Assembly: GCA_963169105.1 (NCBI GenBank)
Contig: OY720636.1
Span: 148,513,941-148,577,940 of the forward strand
Origin: Ceriagrion tenellum
Taxonomy: Eukaryota; Arthropoda; Insecta; Odonata; Coenagrionidae
Length of the DNA stretch: 64,000 bases
Direction of reading: 5' to 3'
The notes beneath the pieces are model-generated. The model was not told the origin of the DNA and did not search any database. It saw only the letters and a list, made by a program, of their open reading frames with translations. The first letter of the stretch is position 1. Every line of letters starts with the position of its first letter. A program made the position numbers and the translations under genes. This document shows positions 11,539 to 24,144 of this stretch, in pieces.

Positions 11539-14382
11539 TTAAATTATATCTAAATGACACAGGCACTGATACACAGATATTTTAAATTTGTGGAAAGAGG
11601 TAAAAATATCTATATTGCAGTTGTTGCATAGATTCATAGCCCTATCTATTGGGGCATTTTTTCCGTAACATGTTCTGTGCCAGTTGGTTTGGAAAGTATC
11701 AGTAGATCTTAGGTTTCTAGGGGGCACATAAAAATTAATCTGTTCCAGTATAGATGGACAGTCAATTAGGTTATTGGTTAGTTTATAAATGAAGATCATG
11801 TCAAAGTATTTTCGCCTAGACGACAGTGAGTTTAAACCAGCAGATAAAAGAATTTCAAGGTAGTTAGTGGATGAGTAGGGTATTCCTTTGCGAGATGAAT
11901 ACAGTCGGAGGAATATATGCTGTATTCTTTCAATTGAGGAATTAAGTGTGGACAGATGAGGAGACCAAACTGGTGAACAGTATTCAAGGAGAGGTCTCAC
12001 AAGTGCACAATATAATAATTTGAGAGAATGAGTGTTATGTAACTCTGAGCTATGACGAGAAATAAAACCAAGCATTCTGAGAGATTTGCTGCGACTCCTG
12101 GAAATGTGATCATGGAATGACAGATCCTGAGAGAAGGTGACACCTAGATCCTTGGTGATGTCAACTGATTCCAGTGAATGATTATTGTCAATGCAATAAG
12201 TGAAGGGAGTAGGACTTTTGTTGTGATAGAATGAGATAGATTTACATTTACTAGCATTTAAATGCATGTCATTTAAGTTACACCATTGTTGAAGGTTATC
12301 TAAATCCGATTGAAGAAGTTTGCAATCTGATAAGGTTTGTATCCTTTTAAATAACTTCAGGTCATCAGCAAATAAAAGTAGCCTAGAGTGATTAATAGAG
12401 GAGCCAATGTCGTTTATGAACAAAAGGAAAAGTAGGGGCGCCAAATGAGAGCCCTGGGGGACCCCAGAGGTTACCTCAATTGGTCTTGAGATAAAATTTT
12501 TTATATTTAACCAATTGAATTCTATTTGAGAGAAAGCTGCCAATCCATGCAAGGAGTGGATCTGCTATACCATATTCTTTTAACTTAGCTAGTAAAATTT
12601 TATGGTTCACTCTATCAAAGGCTGTAGAGAAATCTGTGTAGATGGAGTCTACCTGGTGACCTGCTTCTATGGCGTCTAACAGAAATTGTTCGTAACAAAT
12701 CAAATTTGTACAAGTGGATTTTCCTGGGATGAAACCATGCTGTTCAGGGATGATTATAGGTCTAATTGCAGGAAGTAATTTGTCATACACCAGAGATTCA
12801 AAAATTTTTGAGAAGTTTGAAATAATAGAAATAGGTCTATAATTAGTTACATCCGATTTATCATTATTTTTGTAAATGGGAGTGACATAACTTTTTTTCC
12901 AGTACTCTGGAAAATAACCGTTATCCAATGATTTAGTAAAAATTATGTGTAAAGGAGCAACAAGCTGGAATAAGCATCTTTTGATAAAATACATGGATAT
13001 GCCATCAGGTCCTGTAGCATGTGAGGATTTCATGCTGTTAATCTTATTAAAAACATTAGCCAATGTAATTTAACAGCAATTCAGTCCAATTGAACTAAAA
13101 CCAGAAATATAGGAAGTATCTACATTATTGTTGCCACAGTAAACCGAGCTGAAACGATTTGCAAAGAGGTTGACAATTGAGGAACCATCAGAAGCACTGT
13201 CTTTTCCTAAAACCATAAATTCAGGTAATTCACCATTTTTGTCCTTAGTCTTCACATACTCCCAGAATTTCTTAGGATTAGAAGCAATTTCATCTTCGGT
13301 TTTTTTTAGATATGTTTTATAATTTAGTGTAGATAATTTATAGCATTTTGTGCGTAAGTTCTTGAATTCAAGATAGTCACCAGGATTGAGAGATATTTTG
13401 AATTTTTTGTGAGCCTTCTTTTTTTTGTATGACCATTTTTTTCAGTTCAGAGCTAAACCAGCAAGGAAATTTATTAGTCTTGGCCTTTTTAACAGGAGTA
13501 AATAGATCAATACCTTGATAGAGAATCTCATAGAAATTATTTAAAGCTGAGTTTAAATCACAGTTAAATATCACATTCCAGTTGAAACTGCAAAGATACG
13601 AACAAAAGTTATCATAATCACATGTTAGGAAATCATAGTAATAGTATTCATAATTAAGTAGGGGTGAGAAATTAGTCACTTTCATTTCAATATCAATTGG
13701 AGGATGATGAGAATCAACACCTAATAAATGAACATAGTAGAGTCTTGGCATTCATTAGATTGGTAAATATGAGATCTAAGGTCCTATTATTAACGTTGGT
13801 AATATCATTAATCTGACGTAGGTTGGCATAGTTGAAAAAATCAACAATAACATCGGATTCCGGGATAGAGAGTCCACTACACTGTAGTTCATTTGTACCA
13901 TTATCAGTCCAGGACAATAGCGGAAAGTTATAGTCACCAGCAACAAACAAGTTTCGGTTTTTATACTTATTCATAATGTGTTCAAGAGAGATACAATGTT
14001 TTTCGTAATAATCAGCCTTGGAGCCTGGAGAGGCATAAAAAAGTCCAAAAATAACTGGGGAGGAGAGACCATTTACACTTACATAAAGCTGCTCCACCTG
14101 CATTTCTGGAATGGGTATCAACTCCGGTTTTAAACACTTTCGAACAGCGATTAACACACCTCCGCCTCGACCATAGTTGCTCGTTGATGGGTTTCGGTCA
14201 CAACGAAAGACTGAGTACAGGTCAAGACCCAGTTCAACATCACTAACATCAGGGTGTAACCATGTTTCAGTGAAAAGAATAACATCGTAAGAGGACGCGG
14301 CCGGAACTATTGATCTAAGGAGTGAAAGTTTAGTTCTTAGACCCCTAACATTTTGATAATACACTGTTAGATACTGATTCAT
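11539..14382 (-). pseudogene. ORF2: APE endonuclease and reverse transcriptase, broken
   Basis: The start ATG at 14382 overlaps the ORF1 stop as ATGA. Domain order: endonuclease (YYQNVRGLRTK, LFTETWL, GRGGGVLIAV, FVAGDYNFP, NRTLDLIFTN, then DSHHPP), linker, reverse transcriptase (SSHATGPDGIS, VTPIYK-N, NYRPISI, QHGFIPGKST, YTDFSTAFDRVNH, SGVPQGSHLAPLLF, LLLFADDLKLF, DLGVTF) and a C-terminal region with LLYCALVRPLLEYCSPVWSP. FADD is the catalytic box, usually YADD or FADD. I see four breaks: near 13735, in a T-rich run near 13425 (poly-A on the coding strand), a stop near 13070, and near 12500. All are small, so the copy is fairly recent but inactive. Confidence 0.85.
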
Positions 14383-15146
14383 AAACCGTTTTTTGAAGCC
14401 TTGACATTGTGATCACTTTCCACTATTTTGGGAGAACCTCGAATAAATTTAATCGTCAAGTTTTTCTCACCATTATTGGTTCTTTCCGTCAGAGTTTTCC
14501 TAAGTTCAGCAAGTTGTTGACGCTGTATCAGAGTGCGATCGTTCCCCACAGTAATACCATCTGGCAGTTTGCTCTTGTTACGAAGTAAGCACAGGGCATC
14601 ATCTTCTCTTTTAAAGGATACTTTAACTGGCCTGGGTTTCCCCGAGGCAGGCTTACCGATGCGGGATAAATAAGGTTTGTCGTTGTCTGGTAGGGTGACA
14701 ATAGGTCTAATCATATCACATATGAACTGTTGGTCCACTTTGGCAGCATTTGAGGAGGAAGCAGGTTCCTCAATGCCGTATATAACAACATTTTTAGATC
14801 TCCATTTACGTTCATTCATTTCGTTAATCACATCATCGATCAATGAGGTTTTGTTGACGGAAGAATCCAATCTAAGCGACGCCTTGAGATCAGCAATGTC
14901 GTCTTTTAGGGCATGGATGGTGTTCCTGAGTTCTTCAATCAGATTTTCATTCGATGTGGAAGGTAATGTCGGGCAGTTCTCACACTTGAATGATATCTTT
15001 CTATTCGGAAGCCGTAGGTTTTGTACTTCATTTCTCGATAACCCTGCGCATCCAACATGAATCGGCTGTGAACAAGTATCGCAGGCAATTTCTTTCGACA
15101 GAGACAACTGAGAGTTACACTTACTACATGTGCCATGACCACTCAT
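14379..15146 (-). CDS. ORF1: PHD-type zinc finger, coiled-coil protein of retrotransposon
   Basis: 255 codons, uninterrupted. N-terminus has a Cys-rich finger: C-x2-C (CSKCNSQ), C-x2-C (CDTCSQ), H-x2-C (HVGC) and C-x2-C (CENC), the Cys4-His-Cys3 order of a PHD finger, at about residues 7-60. Then comes a charged, probably helical stretch (residues ~70-110) and a basic RNA-binding-like region (NVVIYGIEE, KPYLSRIGKP, VKVSFKREDDALCLLRNK). Proteins of this layout bind element RNA and escort the particle in CR1-type elements. The stop codon shares the ATGA with the ORF2 start, consistent with stop-restart translation of ORF2. Confidence 0.75.
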   Translation of the reverse strand: MSGHGTCSKCNSQLSLSKEIACDTCSQPIHVGCAGLSRNEVQNLRLPNRKISFKCENCPTLPSTSNENLIEELRNTIHALKDDIADLKASLRLDSSVNKTSLIDDVINEMNERKWRSKNVVIYGIEEPASSSNAAKVDQQFICDMIRPIVTLPDNDKPYLSRIGKPASGKPRPVKVSFKREDDALCLLRNKSKLPDGITVGNDRTLIQRQQLAELRKTLTERTNNGEKNLTIKFIRGSPKIVESDHNVKASKNGL

Positions 15147-15250
15147 TGTAGAACACTTTCACTACACTGAGATATTTAAGATAAATATGAAAGATATTTA
15201 ACAAATGTTTGAACAGAAAAAATTGTACTCTATTAATCAATCTTCTTTTC

Positions 15251-18200
15251 CACGCTGCCAGGAATCAGGCTTTGATATAAAGATTTATTCCCACGACTCG
15301 AACGTACACATACGCAGTAAGCAACCATGATCAACTACAGATAATAAAATAGTGCTCGTATTCCCCGGTGTTTGAAGCAGGAACATTCTCTCACTTAGCA
15401 TGGGTTGAGCAAGTTCTCAGCATGGTTATTTCACTTCCAATATCTCCCACCACTATAACGGCATCTACAAAAATGTTTCCGATCTATCTTCCTGTAAATG
15501 AAATATAAGATTCCTAAAATCAACCAGCACATATCCCTACTCCTCATCCCATCAGACATAACTCGGTCACATTCAGACAATAGCAGGGAAAAATTTTTTT
15601 GACAAAGTGAATGCCAACAATTACTACTCCATTAACTTCTTTTAGTATCAAATATGAAAATCAATGATGTGTTTTATCCATAAAATGAAAGTAACACTTG
15701 TACATACCTCTGACAATTCCTATTGTCTAGCACAAGTGACATCAGGTTCCTGAAGGTTTCTTGGTGCTTTGCTCAGATCATGCAGTGTAATCTGTTAGCC
15801 TGTACATCATTGAGGCAGCTATACACTCCCTTCAAACACCAGCACACTAAAATTGCAGTAGCTTAGCACTTCACTATACATGACTTGTGTACTAGTCAAT
15901 GACAGTAATTGAATCTGTTAACTCAAAGCACTAGAACATTGTAGAGTATTCAGCACACAAGCAGAGCTGGGATCTTGCAGGAGTGGTGGTGTGAACAAAC
16001 TATTAGAGCACCTTAGTTGTCTGCTATAGCTCTCAGACAGGTACCTCTCATTTGAGCAGGACTGAAAAATGTGCTTACTTTGTAAGTACAATGGATGAAA
16101 AAGAGAACTCCCATCTGAGTGATAAGGGGCCATTCATGTAGTACTTGAGATGAGGTATTCCATTATTCGAAACCCCCCTTCATGCAAGACAGTGTAAGAT
16201 TTCCGCAACCCAACGTCCCTCCTCAGTATTACGTAAGATGCCAGGTATACATACATTATTAGAGAAATCCCATTCAGGACCTGACTTTCAACAAAGTAGC
16301 TGACTTCAGTGGCAGGGGCTACCGCCAGCCACAATCAGAGTGCAGGGATTATGTAGCCAGCAATTTGGGCACCAAAATTGGAGCTGGGTGTGGCCTTTGT
16401 ACATAATATGATATGCTGCTATGGAGTCACCAAAGACACACCATTAGTGAGTAGGCACTCCATCTCACTGATAAATTCCTTTAAACAATAGTTGCAATGT
16501 TGTCTTGTGACAACTAAAAAATCTTACGTAAGTTAGTTATAGAACTTAAAACCTTTGAGCATGAACCCAACGTGAACCCTTTTATCCCTTCTTAGTTATT
16601 GTTTGTTGTGTTATTCTTTAATACAACATTTGTAAGACATTATATTCTGGTTCCTTCTATTCTTAAGTATTCATGTTTGGTAAAATATTAAGAGGATATA
16701 CTCCTCTTTACGTCATGGTATCTTCTTTGTCCACAAAAAACTGTGAAAACCATGAGTAAGCAACATCCAAAAGCACATCACCTTCCACTAATGAAAACCT
16801 TGGATATTGTATTGACTGTGTTGTGTATCTATTTATATCACTCCATGATATTTGGCTTGAAGCACTTTCTTCTTCTCCTGTTGCCTCCTCCTTGACCTTA
16901 TGCTGTAATTTTTTCATAGTCTCTGGTGTGAGGCCGAAATCCCTTACCATGTGAAAAATTACCACAATTATGGCATCAATATAATTACGCTTCCTGCTCT
17001 TCAAGTTACATAAAATTCATGGTCCCTGTATGCTTCTATAAATCTGAAGAAATCTCTTGGTATAAAGATCATCATCAACTTCTTCCAACTTCTGCTCTCT
17101 TCCATAGCAGTTGTCACAAAAGTTGCGATTAACTGCTCTTCATAGCTATGAAAAGTAGGAGTCCTCTAACTTTGATGATAGCTCAAATCCAGGGTCAATC
17201 ACATTTCACCCAGTCCTTTATTGACTCTTACTCGCATCACAGTTTGCGTTCACTCGTACAAGTCGAGCATAACATTCGACTCTCATCCCTGGTGACTACT
17301 CTGTGTAAACCCACCTTCAATAATATCTCCTGCAAATGGTAACCATGCAGCCTGATTAGAAATGTCTAGGAATTTGTATCTATGAGTCAGTGGATGAGAC
17401 AATTTCATCGCTTTACAGAATTACTTTTAATGCATATTTAAACACTGTGTAATGCATAAAATTCTTGTTGCAAAAATAATCTAAATGTGGCATTATTTTT
17501 ACCCCCTCTATTGCTCCTGTGAGTTAGCTTGATAATCTTGTGTACATTATGTGTGAACATTATGATTATTGCCTGTCTATAAATTTAGTTATTTTTGATT
17601 CTCAAACTGTGATCTCACCTGTTTCTTTTCTTTCAGGTAAAATGCACATCTAGTCAGTTAACTTGTCTCACAATTGGAAGTTGTATTGGAGTGAATTGTT
17701 TCCCTAAATCTGTGGATGAAGAGACTTAAAAAGGAGTTTTAGGGAGTGAATAATGTCATTAAACTGTGATCTATGGCCGGATGACTGACAGCAACAGTGC
17801 CCTTTGTCAGCTTTATATCTGTGTTGAGTGTTGCCATAATTTGTGATAAGGCATTTCTGAATAAATTTAATTGTTATGTGCTAATTAATTTTACCAATTT
17901 ATCTTTTCAGTGTTGTATATTTGCCTTAGTGAAAATGACAATGGGTTAGCATATCATGTGTGAGAATAAATATGATAATTGAAATTTGGCTTTAATGAAA
18001 TGGGATTCTATTATGTTAGAGGTAATATATCTTTTCTATAGTTTGTTTTCTGTTTCCTTCTTTGATTATTGCTCACAAGTTATGTTAAAAATTGAATTAG
18101 AACTCAATGTTTTTTAAACCATCCTTTCACTGTGTTACAGAATTCATTTTCTATTTTGATAATTATTGTTACCTCAAATTTATGCATGACATCAAATCTT

Positions 18201-18936
18201 GAGCTGCTTTTGATGAACACAAATTGCTTACTTATAATAACAAAATCTTGAAATACTGGAAAATCAAAGTTATGTATTGGACGGCAACAGCAACTCAACT
18301 TTGTGAGTGCTTGTAATTATATTTGAAAACTCTAAGATATGTACCTACCCATCAATTCGCTCTGTGTGAATCAGACATGCATCTGTTTTTGCTATGTTTG
18401 AGATCAAGTGCCATTAAATCAACTGTAACCATGGACTCAGAGTAAGAAACATATTAAAAAAGAAAAAGTTTAATCTCTCAGTAAGTTACTATAGATCCAT
18501 ACATGCTGGGTTTTGGGCATTTTACTCATTCAATTGGTTTCTATAGCATTTTTATAGGTGAATACGAATTGAGCCATAGCTACAGAATTTCCTGAGGAAA
18601 TTAACTTATAATTGGTGGATATATTAGGTCTTATTCTTATTTCTTTGGTGCTGCATTAAATTATTATTTTGCTTCAGAATGGTGCATGTTTCCACAGCAG
18701 AAGAATAGTGTGGTCATAGAATACAAGCTCTATAATCTAGAGTAAGATCTGCAGCCGTATGCCTCTGTCTAGTTTTAATGTGAGCAAGAAACTGTGTTAA
18801 CAATAGCAGTTTCTTGTCATTCATGAGATGGTGATTATCTAGAACTAACTGCTGAGTAGGATTAAACAGAGGAAGTATCCGTATGCTTGGAAGACTTGTT
18901 TATGATAGGTGGACATAAGTGAAGCCATAGGTGTTA
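15251..18936. other. Long stretch without a recognised gene
   Basis: No transposon protein or host domain recognised. A tract ending TTTCTTTTCTTTCAG at 17637 looks like a splice acceptor but is followed by no good open frame. The only frame of interest is the minus-strand ORF at 16708-17004, listed separately. Otherwise AT-rich and featureless to my reading. Confidence 0.5.
16708..17004 (-). CDS. Unrecognised 98-codon open frame
   Basis: Starts MKSRKRNYIDAIIVV and contains a Lys/Glu-rich middle followed by FSLVEGDVLLDVAYSWFSQF and VDKED. Amino-acid composition (mixed charged and aromatic residues, no low-complexity) is more protein-like than most short frames here. It could be an exon fragment of a host gene or a transposon remnant. 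I do not recognise the family, and no splice sites were confirmed around it. Confidence 0.2.
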   Translation of the reverse strand: MKSRKRNYIDAIIVVIFHMVRDFGLTPETMKKLQHKVKEEATGEEESASSQISWSDINRYTTQSIQYPRFSLVEGDVLLDVAYSWFSQFFVDKEDTMT

Positions 18937-19001
18937 TTAACACATTCAGATGACGATCGTCGTCCGAGTGTGCTTTATCTTTTGAAGGCCATATGTGAGA
19001 G

Positions 19002-19124
19002 ATGCGAACCCTTAGCACTTCTGTTTCACTCGTCAGTCGTTTATTAGCCCTCAGAGCGTGTGCATCTCCAGCAGCCCGAGATTTCCATACCCAGGAGAGC
19101 CCTTGCTGCAGTTTCTTTTCCGTG
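19002..19124 (+). other. Probable 5' exon of the piggyBac gene
   Basis: An open stretch close to the left terminus ends in a strong donor (CCGTG then GTAAGT at 19125). The next matching acceptor in the element is TATGCTTTCAG ending 28971, directly before the transposase ATG at 28973. An untranslated first exon with an intron before the ATG is known in some piggyBac elements. The start of transcription is not visible. Confidence 0.35.
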
Positions 19125-19799
19125 GTAAGTTATACTTTTTTTTTGTTAATGCTAACTCTTCTTTTGTTAAAGCTAACTCTTCTTTTGTGCTTTTAATGTG
19201 TAACAGCTCATTTTAAACGTAAAAATACTTTCGTAAAGGGTACAAATGATTAGTTGAAAGTTTTTCTTTTTTTAATTTTTGGCCCCCCCCTCCCCTTTCT
19301 AATCCCTGCTCTCTCCTCGTACCCTGATTTCAATTTCATCAGAGATTATTTTTTCATTTTTCTGTTATGTTTTTGCATACATTTCGTTTCTTTAATTAAT
19401 TCTTAATTGTTTTTACAAAATAACTTCGTAAATGCATAATTCTTCATAATATTTATATTTTAAAATTGTGAGGTTAAGTTGTTGCTTAGTAAAAAAATTA
19501 CATTATCTAAATTGTGAAACTTATTCCGTTTGGATAGATTCTCATTATTTTATTGTGGACTGATGCTAAGCGTTATAATGCATTCCTGACTGTGTAATTA
19601 TACTTCTCTATTTAATTATACCAGGGATATGTTATTAACAAATGTTTTTACTGGACTTGATTTTGAATAGCTGATTACTTAGAATATTGTATTCCAGCTG
19701 TTTTTTCTTAAATATTTGCCTTATAACATTTACTAAATATTTACCATCATCTGCATCTATTGTTATTGTCAAATTAGTACATGTACTCCCTTAAGAAAA

Positions 19800-20045
19800 T
19801 ATGGTCCAAAAACTAAAGGAAAAACTAAAGCAAAAACTATAGAAATTCCTTTAGTTGAGCCTATAGTTAAATGGAACAAGTTTTACCAAAACTATACAAA
19901 AAACTATAGACCAAAAACTAAAACCGGAAATTATAGGAAAAACTATACAAACTTTCTAGTTTTGAGATGTTTAGTTTTGGGGTCAAAACCAAAAAACTAT
20001 GGCAATGACTCTATAGTTTTATGAGAAAAAGCACTTAGTTTTGTA
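19800..20045. repeat. Left subterminal repeat cluster of CACTA-like element
   Basis: More than ten copies of ACTAAAG, ACTATAG or ACTATAC and their inverted forms (CTTTAGT, CTATAGT) in both orientations within about 245 bp. Spacing is irregular, about 10-30 bp. The same words cluster at the right end, so they are element-specific and most likely binding sites for an element protein. Confidence 0.7.
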
Positions 20046-20298
20046 ACCTAGTCTTCAGAACTCAAAACTATTCACCTCACATGCTAATTCCTACCTGAAA
20101 TACTGAACACAGGAATGTTTTATTTCATTAAAAATTGGCCAAACACTTCCCTTGCATTAAATCTCTTGCTATGCAGACAGACCACTAACTTTTTAACAGC
20201 AATGCTGATAGTCTATTTCCCATAAAAACCTGGGTAGCTGCAGTGACACACAGGCACTAACCAATTTCCAAGCAATTCTAGTAAAATGCATTGTCATT

Positions 20299-21408
20299 AT
20301 AAGTAAGTAAGTAAGTAGTTCATTGGTCCCGGAGACATAAAAAACATATGTATAGGACAAGTCAAGGAGAAGGAAAAAAAAAAATAAATCCTCACCTCCA
20401 AAGGAAAACACAATACATAAATACAATCACATATTCAAGAACTCATCGACTGAGTAAAAAACGTTGTTCAATAGAAGTTCTTTCAATTTCTTTTTAAAAA
20501 CAGGACTACTACGAGTCTGTTCGATCTCACTAGGGAGACTTTTGTACAACATGCAACCTGCATATGATGGTTGCCTTGTGAAGGACACTAAATTGTGAGA
20601 CACCACTTTAAAATCACCATTTCTTCTGGTATTGTATGATCATTGTTCAAGGGCAATCCAAGAGCCAGATGATGCTCTTTAACATACATAATTGTATAGA
20701 AAATATATATACATGGGAATGTTAAGATGTTAAGTTCTTTAAAATATAATCTGCAGCTAGTGCGTTTATTTAAACCGACCAAAATTCTTATGGCCCACTT
20801 CTGTAGTTTAAACAGTCTTGTTGTTCGCTGGGAATGACCCCATGCACAGACTCCATATTTTAGTCGACTAAAAACACATGCATAATACACAGAGAGAGCA
20901 ACACTTAAGCTTGTGATCGGAGTTATTCTACGTAGTAGGTAACAGCTCCTTGCTACTCGTGAACATAACAAATCAATATATGATTCCCAGTTCAGGGTAT
21001 CGTCGATATACACACCTAAAAACTTTGTAACAGAAGACATAGCAATAGATTTACCGTCTAATTTCAACAAGGGTGAAGAAAACAATTTGTTTTGATACAT
21101 GTGAAAAAGCATGAATGAGGATTTTTTTCTGTTCAACACAACCCTGTTATCAGTACACCAGGATAACATATTATTGACCTCTTGCTGGGCAACTACATTC
21201 ACATTATTGGCACAAGAAATGAGGTGATTAGTATCATCTGCATACATAATTATTTCACCCTGTCTAACACGGGTAGGAAGGTCATTAATATATAATAAGA
21301 AAAGTAGAGGGCCCAATACTGAGCCCTGTGGTACACCTTTGGAAATGTGTGTTTTTTCTGAGGAAACCTTAGAAGAGAAAGTACATACAAAGGGTAAATG
21401 TTTTTAAA
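20299..21408 (-). mobile_element. 5'-truncated non-LTR retrotransposon inside the CACTA-like element
   Basis: Minus-strand fragment of about 1.1 kb. The 3' edge is a TAAG microsatellite at about 20299-20318 (CTTA units on the element strand). The 5' edge is close to 21408, inside the reverse transcriptase. It interrupts sequence downstream of the antisense gene of the host transposon, so it is the youngest layer of this nest. It is not the same family as the element at 10984-15250. Confidence 0.75.
20588..21402 (-). pseudogene. Reverse transcriptase, C-terminal half
   Basis: Frame begins within the RT: SKGVPQGSVLGPLLFLLYIN, then MYADDTNHLI (the YADD catalytic box), NRVVLNRKKSSFMLF, FLGVYIDDTLNWESYID and YYACVFSRLKYGVCAWG. 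The frame from the GVPQG block to the end is uninterrupted (242 codons from the internal Met at 21316). Palm motifs before GVPQG, the endonuclease and ORF1 are missing through 5' truncation, so it has no start codon. The WG-x-S and LQKWAIRIL segments are those of Jockey/CR1-group elements. Confidence 0.8.
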
Positions 21409-21764
21409 ATAAAAAATGGCTTTGGCAAGTGGTCCTCCTTGGTTGTAGCATGGACAGGATTGGCTAAGCTTCTACTAGATTGTGGCCCCACATTACTGAG
21501 ACGTGTTTTCGATACTGCACTCTCTCTGCTGTCCATCCCATCACAAAGAGCCTCATCCTCTCAAAGAGCTGAGTCCAATGGTGCCTGTACTTCATTTTTA
21601 TTCCCAAACCTGGCACTTCCTTCTGAGACATCGGAAGGCCATGCGAAGGAGATAGCAGAAGGAATTCATTAAATCATAGGTGCTTTAATTTACATCAAGT
21701 AATGCTCCAAACTCCAAAAGATGAAATTATTATCAAAGCACGTTATAGTAAAACAGATACTTAC

Positions 21765-23677
21765 CGTTTTCTATAGGAAAATAGAAGCCCCACTGCTGCT
21801 GGGCTGAGTTTGTGAAGCCAATGAAACCTGCAAAAAAGTAAATACATAATTAGCACTTGCCATTCTTTGTGACACACAAGTACGCACACCAGATAATGAT
21901 AACAACATACCTCTGTACTCCCACTTTCTTTAATTAGTTGGTTTCTACACTTGCACCTACACTCCTTTGGCAAAGACTTCATCTCTTCCTTCATTTCCTT
22001 CCATCCCTTCATGATGGTCCTTGCATATAGATGGAAATGACAATAATGCAATCAAACATATATGTAGTAAGTTTTAGGTAAAGAACACATCAATTTACTG
22101 TCGGAAATCTATTATCACCTGATATGAACAAGCCCATCACTTCCCATGACTTCAATTTCCGCTTCAACTCCTTATTGTCTTGTTGAAGTATCAAAATTGT
22201 ATTGATGAGGTTTCTCTTGGAACATTTGGAGAGGTTCTCCTCATCTGAGTCCTCATCCTCAGAATTAGCAAACACCTGCTGATGAAGGGAAACAAACAGA
22301 AAATATGCAAAGGATGAGAAAGATACCAAATTCACCTCTGAAACATATTTGGGAGAGACACTGCACAACTTACATTCCACTTTTTGCCATGCGATGTTTT
22401 CCTCTTGCAACCAAGTTTTGTTGACCTTGATTCTTCATTCTCGCTTCCATAGCTCATATTTGTGAGTGATTCCTGAGAAAACACAAACAACCAAGTAGGT
22501 TTTGATGAGTCATAAAATGCTCGTTCTAGTACCTTGGAATCGGGGCATAGTTATGAGCACAAGAAAGAGAGAATTCATCCATGGAAAGGAGCAAAGAAAT
22601 AATATGTAACTAGTAGAAAATTTTCAAACATGGACCAAAGAAATACAGGATACTCAAAGAGAGAGTGAGGCAATATTGTTTATTAACAGCTTATACAAAC
22701 TATGCTCCCATACCATGTTAACTTTGTTGCTGACTTTCTTCTCAGCATCTGCAAGTACTCTGGCTTCATAACTTCCTTTACGAGAAACCTCCCCATTGAT
22801 ATCCTTCTTCCTTTTCTTAGCTTGATCCTGCAAATTGTTGTAAAATAAGGAGTAATCTTTATTTTCATATGAATACTTCTGTGATAGAGATTAAAAAGTA
22901 AAACAAAAACTTATGTATGCGGCACTTACTTGATTACTCAGCTTCCCTTCTCCCTTTGCTTGTAGAGCATTCATTTTGGCTGCATTCCTCCTTAATTGTT
23001 TGTCTATGTACGGTACCTTGTACGTGATATAAGTGTTCATGATATTAACTATCTTTACCCAATCTGAAAATAACACACCATAATAGGTGAGGAAGAGGGC
23101 ATTGTAAATGAAAGAATGACAGTGAAAGCATTGGTTTTAACCCTAAATTTAGTAAGGTAAAATTCGTCAATTAGCCTAATGTAATAAGTTGTCTTGCAAT
23201 CATTACCGCCTATGTGAGGTAATAAGAGTAAGATGCTTCACTAGACGCATTGCTACCCAAAAATAACATGATTTCGGGCGATCAAAGACCAAGTTAAACA
23301 AAGCGATAGGAACCGGCTATCATATCAAGCGGGCTCGCAGTGACACATTAGCCATAACCGGCCGACTCACCATCGTCCTGGGCCACCAAGATGGCGCAGC
23401 TGGTCCGCCAAATTATGGAAACTTATACTCTGTTGAACCTCTCCTTGCACTGGACTTCTACATTGGCCGGGTACTTCAAAGAGACCTCCTTCTTCGCTAG
23501 GATGAGTTCATGGATGGGAAGGTCACAGTCAATCCATTCCGTGAACACAACTTGCACAGGTCTTATGGGCTCGTCATCGGACAGTTCCCCATCACGTTTA
23601 AAGTGAACGCCCTCCTCTGTCATGTCTTCATTCAAAAACTTGCAGAGAGCGTAAAATTTATCATTGGAAACTGCCAT
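21765..23677 (-). CDS. Second gene of CACTA-like element, multi-exon, function unknown
   Basis: Likely exons with GT/AG edges: 23677-23429 (MAVSNDKFYALCKFLNED, acidic middle), 23063-22930 (DWVKIVNIMNTYITYKV, Lys-rich), 22827-22714 (AKKRKKDINGEVSRKG), 22472-22374, 22275-22119 (NSEDEDSDEENL then a helical LQQDNKELKRKLKSW), about 22022-21911 and 21827-21765. The acceptors are good (TTTTCAG, TTTGCAG, TTCTCAG), and donors include GTAAGT. The joint between the first two exons is out of phase as I placed it, so at least one edge is wrong. The gene lies head-to-head with the transposase gene, starting 468 bp away. Acidic, basic and coiled-coil segments suggest a nuclear DNA-binding accessory protein, as in CACTA elements. 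No domain recognised. The 3' exons may be disrupted by the retrotransposon at 20299-21408. Confidence 0.45.
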
Positions 23678-24144
23678 TTCCGATAAGATTATAATACATA
23701 GGACGCAGTACAACTATACGACCACGCGGCCTCACTGGTGCACTGTCGGGGTTTACAAGGATATCCGCATGAGCCTCTGGGAGTCCTACTCCCCTTCTCT
23801 CTCTCTCCCCTCCCCCAAGCCGCCCCTACCCCCCCCTCGCTCCTTTCCAGCACCCTCAGTAAACCAAACAATGAACTCGCACCCTTGCCTTTTCGTATGA
23901 GTCTGATCCCATACCTTAAAATGACTTCATCAGTGTGTTAAGGAAACGTGGTATTTCTGTTTTAGGTATGTTTGCACTGTGTGGTAGTTCACCTTACGAC
24001 ATTTATGTGTCAAATTGCTAAAATGCCTTCGCCAAGTTTTGAGTTATGACTAGAATTTGCATTGAAGAAACCTTGGTAACAACCTTTGAACGGAAGGCGA
24101 ACCTTGAGAAACTCTATAATACTGCATTATATCAAGTGTGAGCA

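Larger units (their letters stand above)
10984..15250 (-). mobile_element. Near-complete non-LTR retrotransposon, CR1/L2-like
   Basis: Two-ORF element read on the minus strand. ORF1 (15146-14379) is a PHD/zinc-finger protein; ORF2 (14382-11539) has an APE-type endonuclease and a reverse transcriptase. An AT-rich 3' UTR and an AATAAT microsatellite tail (10984-11022) end the element. A second, 5'-truncated copy of the same family lies at about 39470-40790 and shares the tail (AATAATAAACTTTA then CACGGGTAATTAAACCCAATTT). The 5' edge is not sharp; I place it near 15250. A PHD-type ORF1 followed by APE endonuclease is typical of CR1/L2-group elements, so that clade is my best guess. Confidence 0.8.

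Noticed and set aside
20193..20290. A DNA-binding domain at the 3' end of the antisense accessory gene
   Set aside because: The frame beyond the retrotransposon insertion is short and full of stops; any resemblance was too weak to report.
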